Shown here one piece after another: positions 42,516-51,639 of a stretch of DNA of 64,000 bases. The first letter of the stretch is position 1, and the number at the start of each line of letters is the position of its first letter. The notes beneath the pieces are model-generated. The model saw only the letters and a list, made by a program, of their open reading frames with translations, ran no database searches and was not told the origin of the DNA. Origin of the DNA: Parahoeflea halophila (GTDB taxonomy: Bacteria > Pseudomonadota > Alphaproteobacteria > Rhizobiales > Rhizobiaceae); the NCBI RefSeq assembly GCF_900220985.1, contig NZ_OCPC01000001.1:1218836-1282835 (forward strand). The letters run 5' to 3'. A program made the translations under genes and the position numbers.

Positions 42516-43955
42516 TCAGATGCCCGTCATACCGTCGGAACCGATATAGGCAATCCGCAACATGTTGGTCGAGCCGGGTGTACCCAGCGGAACCCCTGCT
42601 GAAATGATGATGCGGTCGCCCGGCTTGCCAAATTCCTCGCGGAACGCAATCCGGCAGGCGCGATCGACCATGTCGTCAAGATCGGTCGCGTCCTGGGTGA
42701 CAACGCAGTGCAACCCCCAGACCACCGACAGCCGTCGCGCTGTCTGGATCACCGGTGAGAGGGCAATCACCGGCACCTGCGGCCGCTCGCGCGCGGCCCT
42801 GAGGCCGGTGTTGCCCGACGAGGTGTAACAGACGATCGCCGACAGGTTGAGCGTCTCGGCAATCTGGCGCGCAGCCAGCGAGATCGCGTCTGCGCCGGTG
42901 GCATCGGGTTGGGGACGCTGGGAATAGATGATGCCGGGATAATTCGGGTCCCGCTCCACCTTGCGCGCAATTGCCGCCATCGTTTCAACCGCTTCCACCG
43001 GGTAATTTCCGGCTGCTGACTCCGCTGACAACATCACGGCATCCGCACCTTCAAACACGGCCGTGGCTACGTCAGAGACCTCCGCACGGGTCGGAACCGG
43101 TGCGGAAATCATCGATTCCAGCATCTGGGTTGCGACGACCACCGGCTTGCCGGCCCTGCGGCAGGCGCGTGTCAGCTGCTTCTGTATGCCGGGTACCGAT
43201 TCGATCGGCATCTCGACACCGAGGTCACCACGCGCAACCATCAGCGCATCCGACAATTCGATGATTTCGTCGATGCACTCGAGCGCCTGCGGCTTTTCGA
43301 TTTTCGACATCAGACCAACGCGGCCACGGGCAATCTTGCGCACTTCGGCAAGGTCCTCGGGCCGCTGGATGAATGACAGCGCCACCCAGTCGACATCATT
43401 GACGGCGAGAACCGCCTCGAGGTCGCTGCGGTCTTTCTCGGTCAGCGCGCTGACGCCGAGCGTGGTGTCGGGAAGACTGACGCCCTTGCGGTCGGAAATC
43501 TTGGTCCCGCTGACAACGGTGCATTCGATCGAGGTCTTGTTGGACTTGACCGCAAGCAGGTTCAGCCGGCCGTCATCGATCAGCAACCGGTGCCCGGGCT
43601 GCACCGCCTCGAGAATTTCGGGGTGCGGCAAGTATACCCGTGTCGCGTCACCCGGGGTATCCTGGTCATCGAGCGTAAAGGTCTGCCCCGCCTTGAGCGT
43701 GACCGATCCTTCCGCAAACTTGCCAACACGCAGTTTGGGCCCCTGGAGGTCTGCGAGAACGCCGATCGGCCGCCCGCATCTCTTCTCCACCGCCCGGATC
43801 CGTCCAACCAGCGTACGCATCAGCTCATGGCTCGAGTGGCTCATGTTGATACGGAACAGATCGGCGCCCGCTTCATGCAGTTTCTGGATCATCGCTTCCT
43901 CCGACGACGCCGGTCCGAGTGTTGCGAGGATTTTTACATTGCGTTGCCGCTTCAT
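42516..43955 (-). CDS. pyk: Pyruvate kinase
   Basis: Pyruvate kinase makes pyruvate and ATP from phosphoenolpyruvate. The product has 479 residues: VKILATLGPASSE, ADLFRINMSH, the active site MSKIEKPQAL and MVARGDLGVEMP, and an allosteric C-terminal domain. The ATG at 43955 shares its A with the stop of the DUF1036 gene (TGATG), so translation is coupled. This DUF1036-pyk pairing is common in Rhizobiales. Confidence 0.97.
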   Translation of the reverse strand: MKRQRNVKILATLGPASSEEAMIQKLHEAGADLFRINMSHSSHELMRTLVGRIRAVEKRCGRPIGVLADLQGPKLRVGKFAEGSVTLKAGQTFTLDDQDTPGDATRVYLPHPEILEAVQPGHRLLIDDGRLNLLAVKSNKTSIECTVVSGTKISDRKGVSLPDTTLGVSALTEKDRSDLEAVLAVNDVDWVALSFIQRPEDLAEVRKIARGRVGLMSKIEKPQALECIDEIIELSDALMVARGDLGVEMPIESVPGIQKQLTRACRRAGKPVVVATQMLESMISAPVPTRAEVSDVATAVFEGADAVMLSAESAAGNYPVEAVETMAAIARKVERDPNYPGIIYSQRPQPDATGADAISLAARQIAETLNLSAIVCYTSSGNTGLRAARERPQVPVIALSPVIQTARRLSVVWGLHCVVTQDATDLDDMVDRACRIAFREEFGKPGDRIIISAGVPLGTPGSTNMLRIAYIGSDGMTGI

Positions 43956-44428
43956 CAATTCTGGCTTTCTGGCGTTTCCGGGGCATCCGATAACTGGACC
44001 ATCCAGCTGCCTTGTCTCCCGGTATCGTATTCCTTGAACCCCACGCGCTGGAAACCGCGAGCAAAACAGTCGTCAACCCCGACAACGCGAAATTCATTGT
44101 CGGCGACACACATGTTGATGTTGCCAGCCCAGCGGCCACCGCCACCGGCATCCTCAGCGTAAAGGTAATAATATCGGGAGCCGAGCTGTCCCTCGATCAG
44201 CGTGGCGCAGGAATTTGCCGGAATCTGCCACCAGCCTTCCGTCACCCAGCCTTCCGCCGTCCGGTATCCGATAGCGCCGCCGACAAGTGACTGCGTCCCG
44301 TTGCAGACCCTAAAATCCGCTTTCGCATCCGGGGCCGAGACAAGTATCAACGCCCCGGTGGCCAGGGCGGTGAACGTGACAGATCTAACGATGGCAAAAC
44401 AGGAATTTGGCAACTTGCGAAACAACAA
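43955..44428 (-). CDS. DUF1036 secreted protein
   Basis: This 157-residue protein has a signal peptide (basic start, hydrophobic FTALATGALILVSA, cleavage near DAKA|D) and a DUF1036 domain: FRVCNGTQSLVGGAIGYRTAEGWVTEGWWQI, CATLIEGQLGSRYYYLYAED, NINMCV and DCFARGFQRVGF with conserved cysteines. Function is unknown. It is the upstream partner of pyk and overlaps it by one base. Confidence 0.9.
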   Translation of the reverse strand: MLFRKLPNSCFAIVRSVTFTALATGALILVSAPDAKADFRVCNGTQSLVGGAIGYRTAEGWVTEGWWQIPANSCATLIEGQLGSRYYYLYAEDAGGGGRWAGNINMCVADNEFRVVGVDDCFARGFQRVGFKEYDTGRQGSWMVQLSDAPETPESQN

Positions 44429-44648
44429 TTTCGGTCAGTCTCCGCTTTCAATTTGTGCTTTGCTTTTTGCGCCGGGGGGCCATGAAAGTCAACGAAAGAC
44501 ACCGGTCCAAAGGCAAGCTTTAACGAGGCAACGCCATTGAAAGCCCTCATCTGTGACGAACAGCCCGATTCGAATGGTTGCTCATAAAGCGCGCCTATGC
44601 AATTGATCCGGGTCCAAGAACGATCTTCCAATCGGCACCAGAACTCGC

Positions 44649-45431
44649 ATGTCCGGCTTTCAGCCCTTCGAAATCATCCCCGGCGATCCGAGCCAGTCCC
44701 TGGTCATCCTTGGCGATCACGCCATGAACCGGCTTCCATCTGAATATGGTGATCTGGGTCTGCCGGCTTCTGCCTTCACCCGTCACATCGCCTATGACAT
44801 TGGTGTCGAGGATGTGACCCGCAAGCTGTCCGCGCGCCTGGGCGTCCCGGCGGTGATGGGATGCTTCTCGCGTCTGCTGATCGACCCCAACCGTGGCGAA
44901 GACGATCCGACCCTGATCATGAAGCTTTCGGACGGAATGGTGATCCCCGCCAATCACCCTCTCACGGAGGAGGAGCGCGAGCGCCGGCTCAAACTCTTCC
45001 ACAGGCCCTACCATGATGCCGTCGCCTCGACCATCGCAGAGACCTGGCGCAAATCCGGCAAGCCTCCGCTGGTCATTTCGCTGCATTCCTTCACCCACGC
45101 CTGGAAAGGTGTCGCCAGGCCGTGGCATGCAGGAGTCCTTTGGGACACCGACCCCAGGGCGGTCCAGCCCCTGCTCAAGGCATTGGGCGCGGATCCGGCC
45201 CTGGTTGTGGGCGACAACGAACCCTATGACGGTGCGCTACGGGGCGACACCATGCACCGGCATTGCTCGACGACGGGCCTTGCCCATGCCTTGCTTGAGA
45301 TCCGCCAGGACCTGATTGCGGACGCCGCCGGCGTCGATGACTGGGTCAACCGGCTCGCACCGATCCTTGCCACGATGGCTGCTCAACCGGAACTGCACGA
45401 AGTCGAGCTCCACGGCTCCCGTGTGATCTGA
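44649..45431 (+). CDS. N-formylglutamate amidohydrolase family protein
   Basis: This 260-residue protein belongs to the HutG/N-formylglutamate amidohydrolase (zinc carboxypeptidase-like) family: [12 protein letters not shown], the Arg/Asp core [23 protein letters not shown] and VGDNEPYDG. True HutG deformylates N-formylglutamate in histidine breakdown, but no hut genes are here, so this may be a paralogue with another amide substrate. It is divergent from DUF1036. Confidence 0.87.
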   Translation: MSGFQPFEIIPGDPSQSLVILGDHAMNRLPSEYGDLGLPASAFTRHIAYDIGVEDVTRKLSARLGVPAVMGCFSRLLIDPNRGEDDPTLIMKLSDGMVIPANHPLTEEERERRLKLFHRPYHDAVASTIAETWRKSGKPPLVISLHSFTHAWKGVARPWHAGVLWDTDPRAVQPLLKALGADPALVVGDNEPYDGALRGDTMHRHCSTTGLAHALLEIRQDLIADAAGVDDWVNRLAPILATMAAQPELHEVELHGSRVI

Positions 45432-45552
45432 CCGCGGTCGACAGCCGGGATTAATCCCCACCCATCGCGCTTATGCCCTTGACCCGAAGCCTGGCTTTGG
45501 GCACTTGGAGCCTCACGCATTTTACCCCCAATGTCCTTGTAGGAGAGACCTC

Positions 45553-45819
45553 ATGTCTGATTCCGGTGCAGTTGCCCGCGACCAGCTTCGTTCGATTGTC
45601 GAACGCATTGAACGGCTGGAAGAAGAAAAGAAAACCATCGCTGACGACATTAAGGATGTCTACGGCGAAGCAAAATCCAACGGCTACGACGTCAAGGTGC
45701 TTCGCAAGATCATTGCCATCCGCAAGCAGGACCAGAACGACCGTCTCGAGCAGGAGGCCATTCTCGACACCTACCTTCATGCCCTCGGCATGGCGCCGGA
45801 ACCCGAAGACGCAAGCTGA
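45553..45819 (+). CDS. gapR: GapR-family nucleoid protein (DUF2312)
   Basis: This 88-residue coiled-coil protein matches DUF2312/UPF0335: [51 protein letters not shown]. Caulobacter GapR binds over-twisted AT-rich DNA ahead of replication forks and RNA polymerase and stimulates type II topoisomerases. AGGAG lies 11 bases upstream of the ATG at 45553. It is monocistronic with a strong bidirectional terminator after it. Confidence 0.93.
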   Translation: MSDSGAVARDQLRSIVERIERLEEEKKTIADDIKDVYGEAKSNGYDVKVLRKIIAIRKQDQNDRLEQEAILDTYLHALGMAPEPEDAS

Positions 45820-45874
45820 GCGCCGCAACCGGGCTGCCTGTCCAAAAGCAAGACTGGCGCCTCCAGCGAAAATC

Positions 45875-45909
45875 AAAATGCCGCGCGTCTATCCGACGCG
45901 CGGCATTTT
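45875..45909. terminator. Bidirectional terminator between gapR and the DUF882 gene
   Basis: AAAATGCCGCGCGT / ACGCGCGGCATTTT (45875-45888 / 45896-45909), a 14-bp perfect stem with T/A runs on both sides. Confidence 0.9.
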
Positions 45910-45964
45910 CATGACATTTTGAGCGGCATTTCCGGGAGATCTGTTCAGATCAGCACCGGCAGTT

Positions 45965-47725
45965 TCAGTTACCAAAGCGCGCGACGTTTATGAAATTCAC
46001 TGCCGACCCGGTGAACTGGTTGTGCGGCAGGTCGCCACCGGGCACAAACGCATTGGCATAGACCGTTTTTGGAGCTTCGCGCAGTTGCGCACCGACGAAT
46101 TTCCGCGCCTGTCCCGGATGGGTCGCCATTGTCTTCACCCTGTTCTGGGCCAGGGCCCATTTCGAGATGATCGTTTCCGTCAGCTTAGGTTCCGTACGGG
46201 TTGAACTGGGCTGAGCCTGCTCTGCTGCCGAAGACTTCGTCGGCCGGTCGCCCTTGCGTGACGCCGAACTGCTCATCGAAAAGGCCGGAACACGCCCACC
46301 ACGCTGTGGTGCCCCCAGCGAGGCCAGCTCCACCTTCTCCTGCGCGGGGAGTGTCGGCGCCTTGTCGCTGGCCCTGTCACCCGGCCTGCGGATCGGCAAC
46401 GGGACAAAGTCCTCGGCCGTTGGCAAGTTTACGGAATTGCCGTCTGGCAGCGGTGTCTGTGCGGCCAGGCTCGACGCGGCCTCGGCAGCGCGATCGACCA
46501 GTGCGGCAGCAATCTGCAGATCTTGTTCGGGCTGCTCCGCAGCATCCACCTGCATGCGTGCCTTTATCAGATTGGGAACCGGCAATGCGGCCACTTCCAC
46601 GGCAGCGGCTTCCGTCTCGGCGGGCTGCTCCATAGACCGCTCGGCAAGCAATTGCGGGATTGGCGCACGAATGTTCTCAAGGCTGATCCCTGCAGAGGCC
46701 GGCTCCACGACCTCGGCATTGGCAGCGGCGGCAAAGGCGTCAATTTCACCTTGCGCCGGCAGAACCTGCTCGGGCGGCGCAAGCGCTGCCACAACAATGG
46801 GTTGCTGTGGTTCGATCACGGGCCGGGCGACTGGAAGCGGCGGTTGCGCTGGCAAGGCAAAAGCTGGTGCAGCAGGCTCTGCCGGCGCGTCGAGCACACC
46901 AGGCAAGGCGGCGATTTCAGTCTGCGGGGGTGCGGCCTTGGGTACTGGAGCAGCGGCGATTGCAACTGATTCTTCATCCTCGTCCCCGCCACCGAACAGC
47001 GCGGCCAGCAATCCGCCGGAACGTTTCGAGCTCGAGCTGGAACCACCGCCGCTGGAGACAATAGCTCCGCCGCGCTTCTTATATTCCGCCATTGCGGTGT
47101 TGTAGCCGGGCAAGGGCTTCCCGTCCGGCGGCAGATGCAGGGTCTTGCCATCGGGAAACAGGCTCACCAGCTCCTGCCGGCTCATGCGTGGCCAGGCACG
47201 CACACCGGCCACATCAAGATGTACGAAAGGGGATCCGGATTTCGGATAGTAGCCGACCCCGCCACCCTGCAGCTTCATGGCGACGGCGCGAAGCTTGCTG
47301 AGTTTCACGCCCGGAATGTAGAAATCCATCGCCTTGCCGAGCGTGTGCTGGCTTTTCTTGGCCTGGCCACCACGGGTGCGGCGCAGCATATCGTTGGTGG
47401 CCGGCGATCTGTAGGCCGAGACGACGTTGATATAGTCCCGCGCCCCGACCTGCCTGTAGACTTCCCACACCAGATCGAACAGCCTCGGGTCCATCTTGGT
47501 CGGCTCGTTGCGGCGCCAGTCGCGAAGGAAACGGTTGAGCTTGTTCAGGCCCGACTGGTCATAACGACCGTTGCGCTTGAAGACGATCTCGGCTTTTTCC
47601 TTGGTGTGGATGTAGTAGAGCTTGAGAGAGCGCGTCTCTGCAACCGCTTCAGCTGCTGTCAGCAGCCCGGCGGATGCGGTGATGATCGCCAGCAAGAAAA
47701 TCCGGACCACGGCCAAACGTGACAT
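45965..47725 (-). CDS. DUF882/MepK-like M15 peptidase with long low-complexity tail
   Basis: This 586-residue exported protein has a signal peptide (MSRLAVVRIFLLAIITASAGLL). Residues about 30-200 are the DUF882 (YcbK/MepK-type, M15_2) domain, with SAYRSPATNDML, KSQHTLGKAMDFYI (H and D zinc ligands) and FVHLDVAGVRAW. From about 225 the protein is rich in Ala, Pro and Glu with no domain I recognise, then ends in a more ordered basic C-terminus. The ATG at 47725 starts the signal peptide. It should act on peptidoglycan cross-links in the periplasm. Confidence 0.85.
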   Translation of the reverse strand: MSRLAVVRIFLLAIITASAGLLTAAEAVAETRSLKLYYIHTKEKAEIVFKRNGRYDQSGLNKLNRFLRDWRRNEPTKMDPRLFDLVWEVYRQVGARDYINVVSAYRSPATNDMLRRTRGGQAKKSQHTLGKAMDFYIPGVKLSKLRAVAMKLQGGGVGYYPKSGSPFVHLDVAGVRAWPRMSRQELVSLFPDGKTLHLPPDGKPLPGYNTAMAEYKKRGGAIVSSGGGSSSSSKRSGGLLAALFGGGDEDEESVAIAAAPVPKAAPPQTEIAALPGVLDAPAEPAAPAFALPAQPPLPVARPVIEPQQPIVVAALAPPEQVLPAQGEIDAFAAAANAEVVEPASAGISLENIRAPIPQLLAERSMEQPAETEAAAVEVAALPVPNLIKARMQVDAAEQPEQDLQIAAALVDRAAEAASSLAAQTPLPDGNSVNLPTAEDFVPLPIRRPGDRASDKAPTLPAQEKVELASLGAPQRGGRVPAFSMSSSASRKGDRPTKSSAAEQAQPSSTRTEPKLTETIISKWALAQNRVKTMATHPGQARKFVGAQLREAPKTVYANAFVPGGDLPHNQFTGSAVNFINVARFGN

Positions 47726-47980
47726 GTGCCAGAAACGCACACCAGTGTTTCGGGTGACCTGTGCAAATGCCAGTGCTGAAACTGTGTTCAAAGTCGCCAA
47801 TGCTGTCCCCGGACGCCGGAAAACCGTTGTTGAACACCATTTGGTGCTCAAATGCGGTGACACAATGGCAACCGGTGCCATGTATCGCCGCAGGGACACT
47901 TATAGTGAATCTTCCCTTAACAGGGAATGAAGCAGATCAGGCAAGAAACAATATTTTCTCTCACTGGGTGAATCGTGATC

Positions 47981-49519
47981 TCATGCTGCTTCACGTTCCG
48001 GATCGTCGGGATTGATCGCATAGTCCTTGAGCTTGCGGTAAAGCGTAGACCGCCCAATCCCGAGTCTCCGGGCCACTTCGCTCATCTGCCCGCGATAGAA
48101 TGACAGGGCAAAACGGATCAACTCTTCCTCCACTTCGGCGAGGCGTCGCACCTCGCCCTCGGCCGTGATCGCGTTAACCGCAGGCAGGTTGTTTTCGACC
48201 GGATAACCAGGCTGCTCCGCAGGAAATCCGGCAGCATGGTGCGGCGGGGCAGCCTCCGGGCCGGGGCTAAGGTCGAGCGCGGTATCTGTCAGCTCCGCAC
48301 CGGACCCTGCCGTGTCCACCTGTTCGGCCGCCTCAAGACGGTAACCGGGAATCTGCGCTGCGATCTGAGGAAACAGGTCGCTGGTCAGCTTGTCGCCATC
48401 GCACAGCACGATGGCCCGATGGATTGCGTTTTCCAGCTCCCTGATGTTGCCGGGCCAGTCATGGGCCGTCAGCAATGCCATCGCGTCCGGTGCAATGCTG
48501 CGCACACGCTTGCCTCCGATCACGCTGGCATAGCGCTCGGTGAAATGGCGCACGAGTTGAGGGATATCCTCCTTGCGCTTGCGCAGCGCGGGGACATGGA
48601 TCGGAAAGACGTTGAGCCTGTAATAAAGATCTTCGCGGAACCGGCCTGCCTTGACCTCTTGGATCAGGTCCTTGTTGGTGGCCGAGATCAGCCGGATGTC
48701 CACCTTTTTGGGCATCCGCGATCCTACGGTTTCGATCTCGCCCAGCTGGACCGCCCGCAACAGCTTGACCTGTATTTCAAGAGGCAGTTCGCCAACCTCG
48801 TCAAGAAACAGCGTGCCGCCATCGGCTTCGGTGAACTTGCCGGCATGGCGTTCGCTCGCGCCGGTGAACGCTCCCTTTTCGTGGCCGAACAGAATGCTCT
48901 CGACCAGGTTCTCCGGGATCGCCCCGCAATTGACCGTAACGAAGGGCTTGTTGCGGCGCGCGCTTTGGGCCTGGATTGCGTGCGCAACCATCTCCTTGCC
49001 AACCCCGGACTCGCCTTCGAGAACCACCGGAATTGTAGAGGCGGCGGCGCGCTTGCCGAGCGAAATTACCCGTTCCATGGAAGGGCTGGCGGCGACGATG
49101 CCGCTAAAGCCGGCATGCCGGGTTACGGGGATGGGAGATGATTTGGCGCGGGCGGCCTTGAGCGCGTTGCCAAGCGCCGTGGTCAGCCGTTCCGGCGACA
49201 CCGGTTTGACGACGAAGTCAAAAGCTCCGGCACGCATCGCCTGAACCACTGTCTCGATCCCCCCCTGTCCGGTCTGGACGATGACGGGAACCGAGCTTCC
49301 GGCTGCCGATAGCCGCTCAAGCACTTCCAGTCCGCCCATTTCCGGCATCATCAGGTCAAGCACCACCGCACTGATATCGTGATCCGGCTCGATCAATCGG
49401 GCAAGGGCTGAGCGTCCCTCGGTCAGCATTTCAGTTTCGTAACCGGCCTTTTCGGTCGCCGCTTTGAGCAGGCGGCGTTGAACAGGGTCGTCATCGACAA
49501 TCAAAATTCGTTTGGACAC
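47981..49519 (-). CDS. Sigma-54-dependent response regulator, NtrC family
   Basis: This 512-residue protein has a receiver domain (phosphoacceptor D55 in VVLDLMMPEMGG, K105), an AAA+ domain with Walker A GESGVGKE (169-176), the sigma-54 contact loop GAFTGA (216-221) and Walker B LFLDEVGEL, then a Pro/Ala-rich linker and a Fis-type HTH (MSEVARRLGIGRSTLYRKL). I prefer GTG at 49519; an in-frame ATG at 49567 is possible. No histidine kinase is adjacent. It is divergent from pepF. Confidence 0.9.
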   Translation of the reverse strand: MSKRILIVDDDPVQRRLLKAATEKAGYETEMLTEGRSALARLIEPDHDISAVVLDLMMPEMGGLEVLERLSAAGSSVPVIVQTGQGGIETVVQAMRAGAFDFVVKPVSPERLTTALGNALKAARAKSSPIPVTRHAGFSGIVAASPSMERVISLGKRAAASTIPVVLEGESGVGKEMVAHAIQAQSARRNKPFVTVNCGAIPENLVESILFGHEKGAFTGASERHAGKFTEADGGTLFLDEVGELPLEIQVKLLRAVQLGEIETVGSRMPKKVDIRLISATNKDLIQEVKAGRFREDLYYRLNVFPIHVPALRKRKEDIPQLVRHFTERYASVIGGKRVRSIAPDAMALLTAHDWPGNIRELENAIHRAIVLCDGDKLTSDLFPQIAAQIPGYRLEAAEQVDTAGSGAELTDTALDLSPGPEAAPPHHAAGFPAEQPGYPVENNLPAVNAITAEGEVRRLAEVEEELIRFALSFYRGQMSEVARRLGIGRSTLYRKLKDYAINPDDPEREAA

Positions 49520-49702
49520 GGATCTTGTTCCCTCGTTTCCGGTGGTGCGGAGAAGACTTTTTGTCATTGCCGGAGACTGCCAGCAAAGGCTGAAAATCGG
49601 ATTGCGGGAAATGATTGCATTTTAATCGTAGCTGCCAGTAAAACGGGCTGTCGCTTCGCCTGCCTTGCCAAGGCCGTTCCGTTTTTGAAAGTGAGTGCCC
49701 CG

Positions 49703-51550
49703 ATGCCGAAATCAATTCTGGACCACGCAGCTGTTTGCGCACCTGCAACCGCCCCGGGGCCCGACAAGAATCTCGGGACGCTGCCAGGCTGGAACCTCGA
49801 TGACCTTTATCCCGGCAGGGATTCTGCCGAATTCAATGCTGATCTCGCCGCTGCGCGGGCTGGCGCACAGGAGTTCGAAACACGCTGGAAAGGCCGGCTT
49901 GCCGAAGCGGCCAAAAGCAGCGGCGACGACGGCCTCGGTGCTGCTGTCGAAGCCTATGAAAAACTTGAGGAACTGCTCGGCCGCATTATCTCCTATGCAG
50001 GCCTTTCCTACTTCACCAATACGACCGATCCCGCCATTGCCAAGTTCTACGGCGACGTCCAGAGCGAGATGACCGACACCAGCGCGCATTTGCTGTTTTT
50101 CGCCCTCGAACTCAATCGCATTGACGATGCGGTGATCGAAGACAGCTTGGAACGCGATCCGCGCGCGGCGCGTTACACTCCCTGGATCCACGACCTCAGG
50201 CTCGACCGGCCGTTTCAGCTCGAGGACCGGATCGAACAGCTTTTCCACGAGAAATCGATGACCGGCCACGCTGCGTGGAACCGGCTCTTCGACGAGACCA
50301 TGAGCAGCCTCGAATTCGATGTCGAAGGCGAGACACTCTCGCTCGAAGTGACACTGTCGATGCTGCAGGATGCCGACCGGGCAAAGCGCAAGAAGGCCGG
50401 CCAGGCACTGGCTGCGACCTTCAAGGACAATCTGCGCATCTTCACACTGATCACCAACACGCTTGCCAAGGACAAGGAAATCTCCGATCGCTGGCGCGGG
50501 TTCGAGGATATCGCCGACAGCCGTCACCTGGCCAACCGGGTCGAGCGGCCCGTCGTCGACGCTTTGGCCCAGGCGGTGCGCGAAGCCTGTCCGCGGCTTT
50601 CGCATCGCTACTACGCCATGAAGGCCCGCTGGCTGGGTCTGGAGAAGCTCGAGTTCTGGGACCGCAACGCCCCCCTGCCCGAAACCCCGCGTGAGACCAT
50701 CGCCTGGGACGAAGCCAAGAACACCGTCCTGTCAGCCTATCACGGCTTTGCTCCGGAAATGGCCGATATCGCCCGGCGTTTCTTCGACCGCAGCTGGATC
50801 GATGCACCGAGCCGTCCAGGCAAGATTTCCGGCGCCTTTGCCCATCCGACGGTCCCGTCGGCTCACCCCTATGTCCTGGTCAACTATCTCGGCAAGCCGC
50901 GCGATGTGATGACCCTGGCGCACGAGCTGGGGCACGGCGTGCACCAGGTGCTGGCGGGCGCGCAAGGCACGCTGATGTCGTCGACACCGCTGACCCTGGC
51001 CGAGACTGCCTCGGTGTTTGGCGAAATGCTGACTTTCCGCGCCCTGCTCGAGCGAACCACCGACCGTCGCGAGCGCAAGGCCATGCTGGCCCAGAAGGTC
51101 GAGGACATGATCAACACGGTTGTCCGCCAGATTGCATTTTACGAGTTTGAACGCCGTGTGCACACCGCGCGCCGGGAAGGCGAACTGACATCCGAACGGC
51201 TCGGCACGCTCTGGCTCGAGGTACAATCGGAAAGCCTGGGGCCCGCGGTCGAGCTGTCAGAAGGCTACGAAACCTTCTGGGCTTACATTCCGCACTTCAT
51301 CCACTCGCCGTTCTATGTCTATGCCTATGCCTTCGGCGATTGCCTCGTGAATTCGCTCTATTCCGTTTACGAGAACACACCCGAAGGCTTCCGCGACCGC
51401 TACTTCGACATGCTCAAGGCCGGCGGCACCAAGCACCATTCGGAACTGCTTGCCCCTTTCGGCCTTGACGCCTCGGATCCGGGATTCTGGAACCAGGGCC
51501 TGTCAATGATCGAAGGGTTGATTGACGAACTGGAGGCCATGGAGAGCTGA
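49703..51550 (+). CDS. pepF: Oligoendopeptidase F (M3 family)
   Basis: This 615-residue cytosolic zinc peptidase has the catalytic motif HELGHGVHQ with H407, E408 and H411. The N-terminal half is helical (WNLDDLYPGRDSAEF, then LEELLGRIISYAGL), and the segment RPGKISGAFAHPTVPSAHPYVLVNY is characteristic of PepF. It degrades short peptides. The ATG at 49703 follows GTGAG; longer in-frame readings overlap the divergent response-regulator start. Confidence 0.94.
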   Translation: MPKSILDHAAVCAPATAPGPDKNLGTLPGWNLDDLYPGRDSAEFNADLAAARAGAQEFETRWKGRLAEAAKSSGDDGLGAAVEAYEKLEELLGRIISYAGLSYFTNTTDPAIAKFYGDVQSEMTDTSAHLLFFALELNRIDDAVIEDSLERDPRAARYTPWIHDLRLDRPFQLEDRIEQLFHEKSMTGHAAWNRLFDETMSSLEFDVEGETLSLEVTLSMLQDADRAKRKKAGQALAATFKDNLRIFTLITNTLAKDKEISDRWRGFEDIADSRHLANRVERPVVDALAQAVREACPRLSHRYYAMKARWLGLEKLEFWDRNAPLPETPRETIAWDEAKNTVLSAYHGFAPEMADIARRFFDRSWIDAPSRPGKISGAFAHPTVPSAHPYVLVNYLGKPRDVMTLAHELGHGVHQVLAGAQGTLMSSTPLTLAETASVFGEMLTFRALLERTTDRRERKAMLAQKVEDMINTVVRQIAFYEFERRVHTARREGELTSERLGTLWLEVQSESLGPAVELSEGYETFWAYIPHFIHSPFYVYAYAFGDCLVNSLYSVYENTPEGFRDRYFDMLKAGGTKHHSELLAPFGLDASDPGFWNQGLSMIEGLIDELEAMES

Positions 51551-51639
51551 GCGTCTGATTTCGCTTTATTGTAACAATGAAGTATGGTTTAGCGCCGCTA
51601 CGCCGCAGACGGCTGCAGCGCCTTTACGGAGCGAAAGAC

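Noticed and set aside
44347-44631. Minus-strand frame upstream of the DUF1036 gene
   Set aside because: It overlaps the DUF1036 signal-peptide region in another frame and has no recognisable features.
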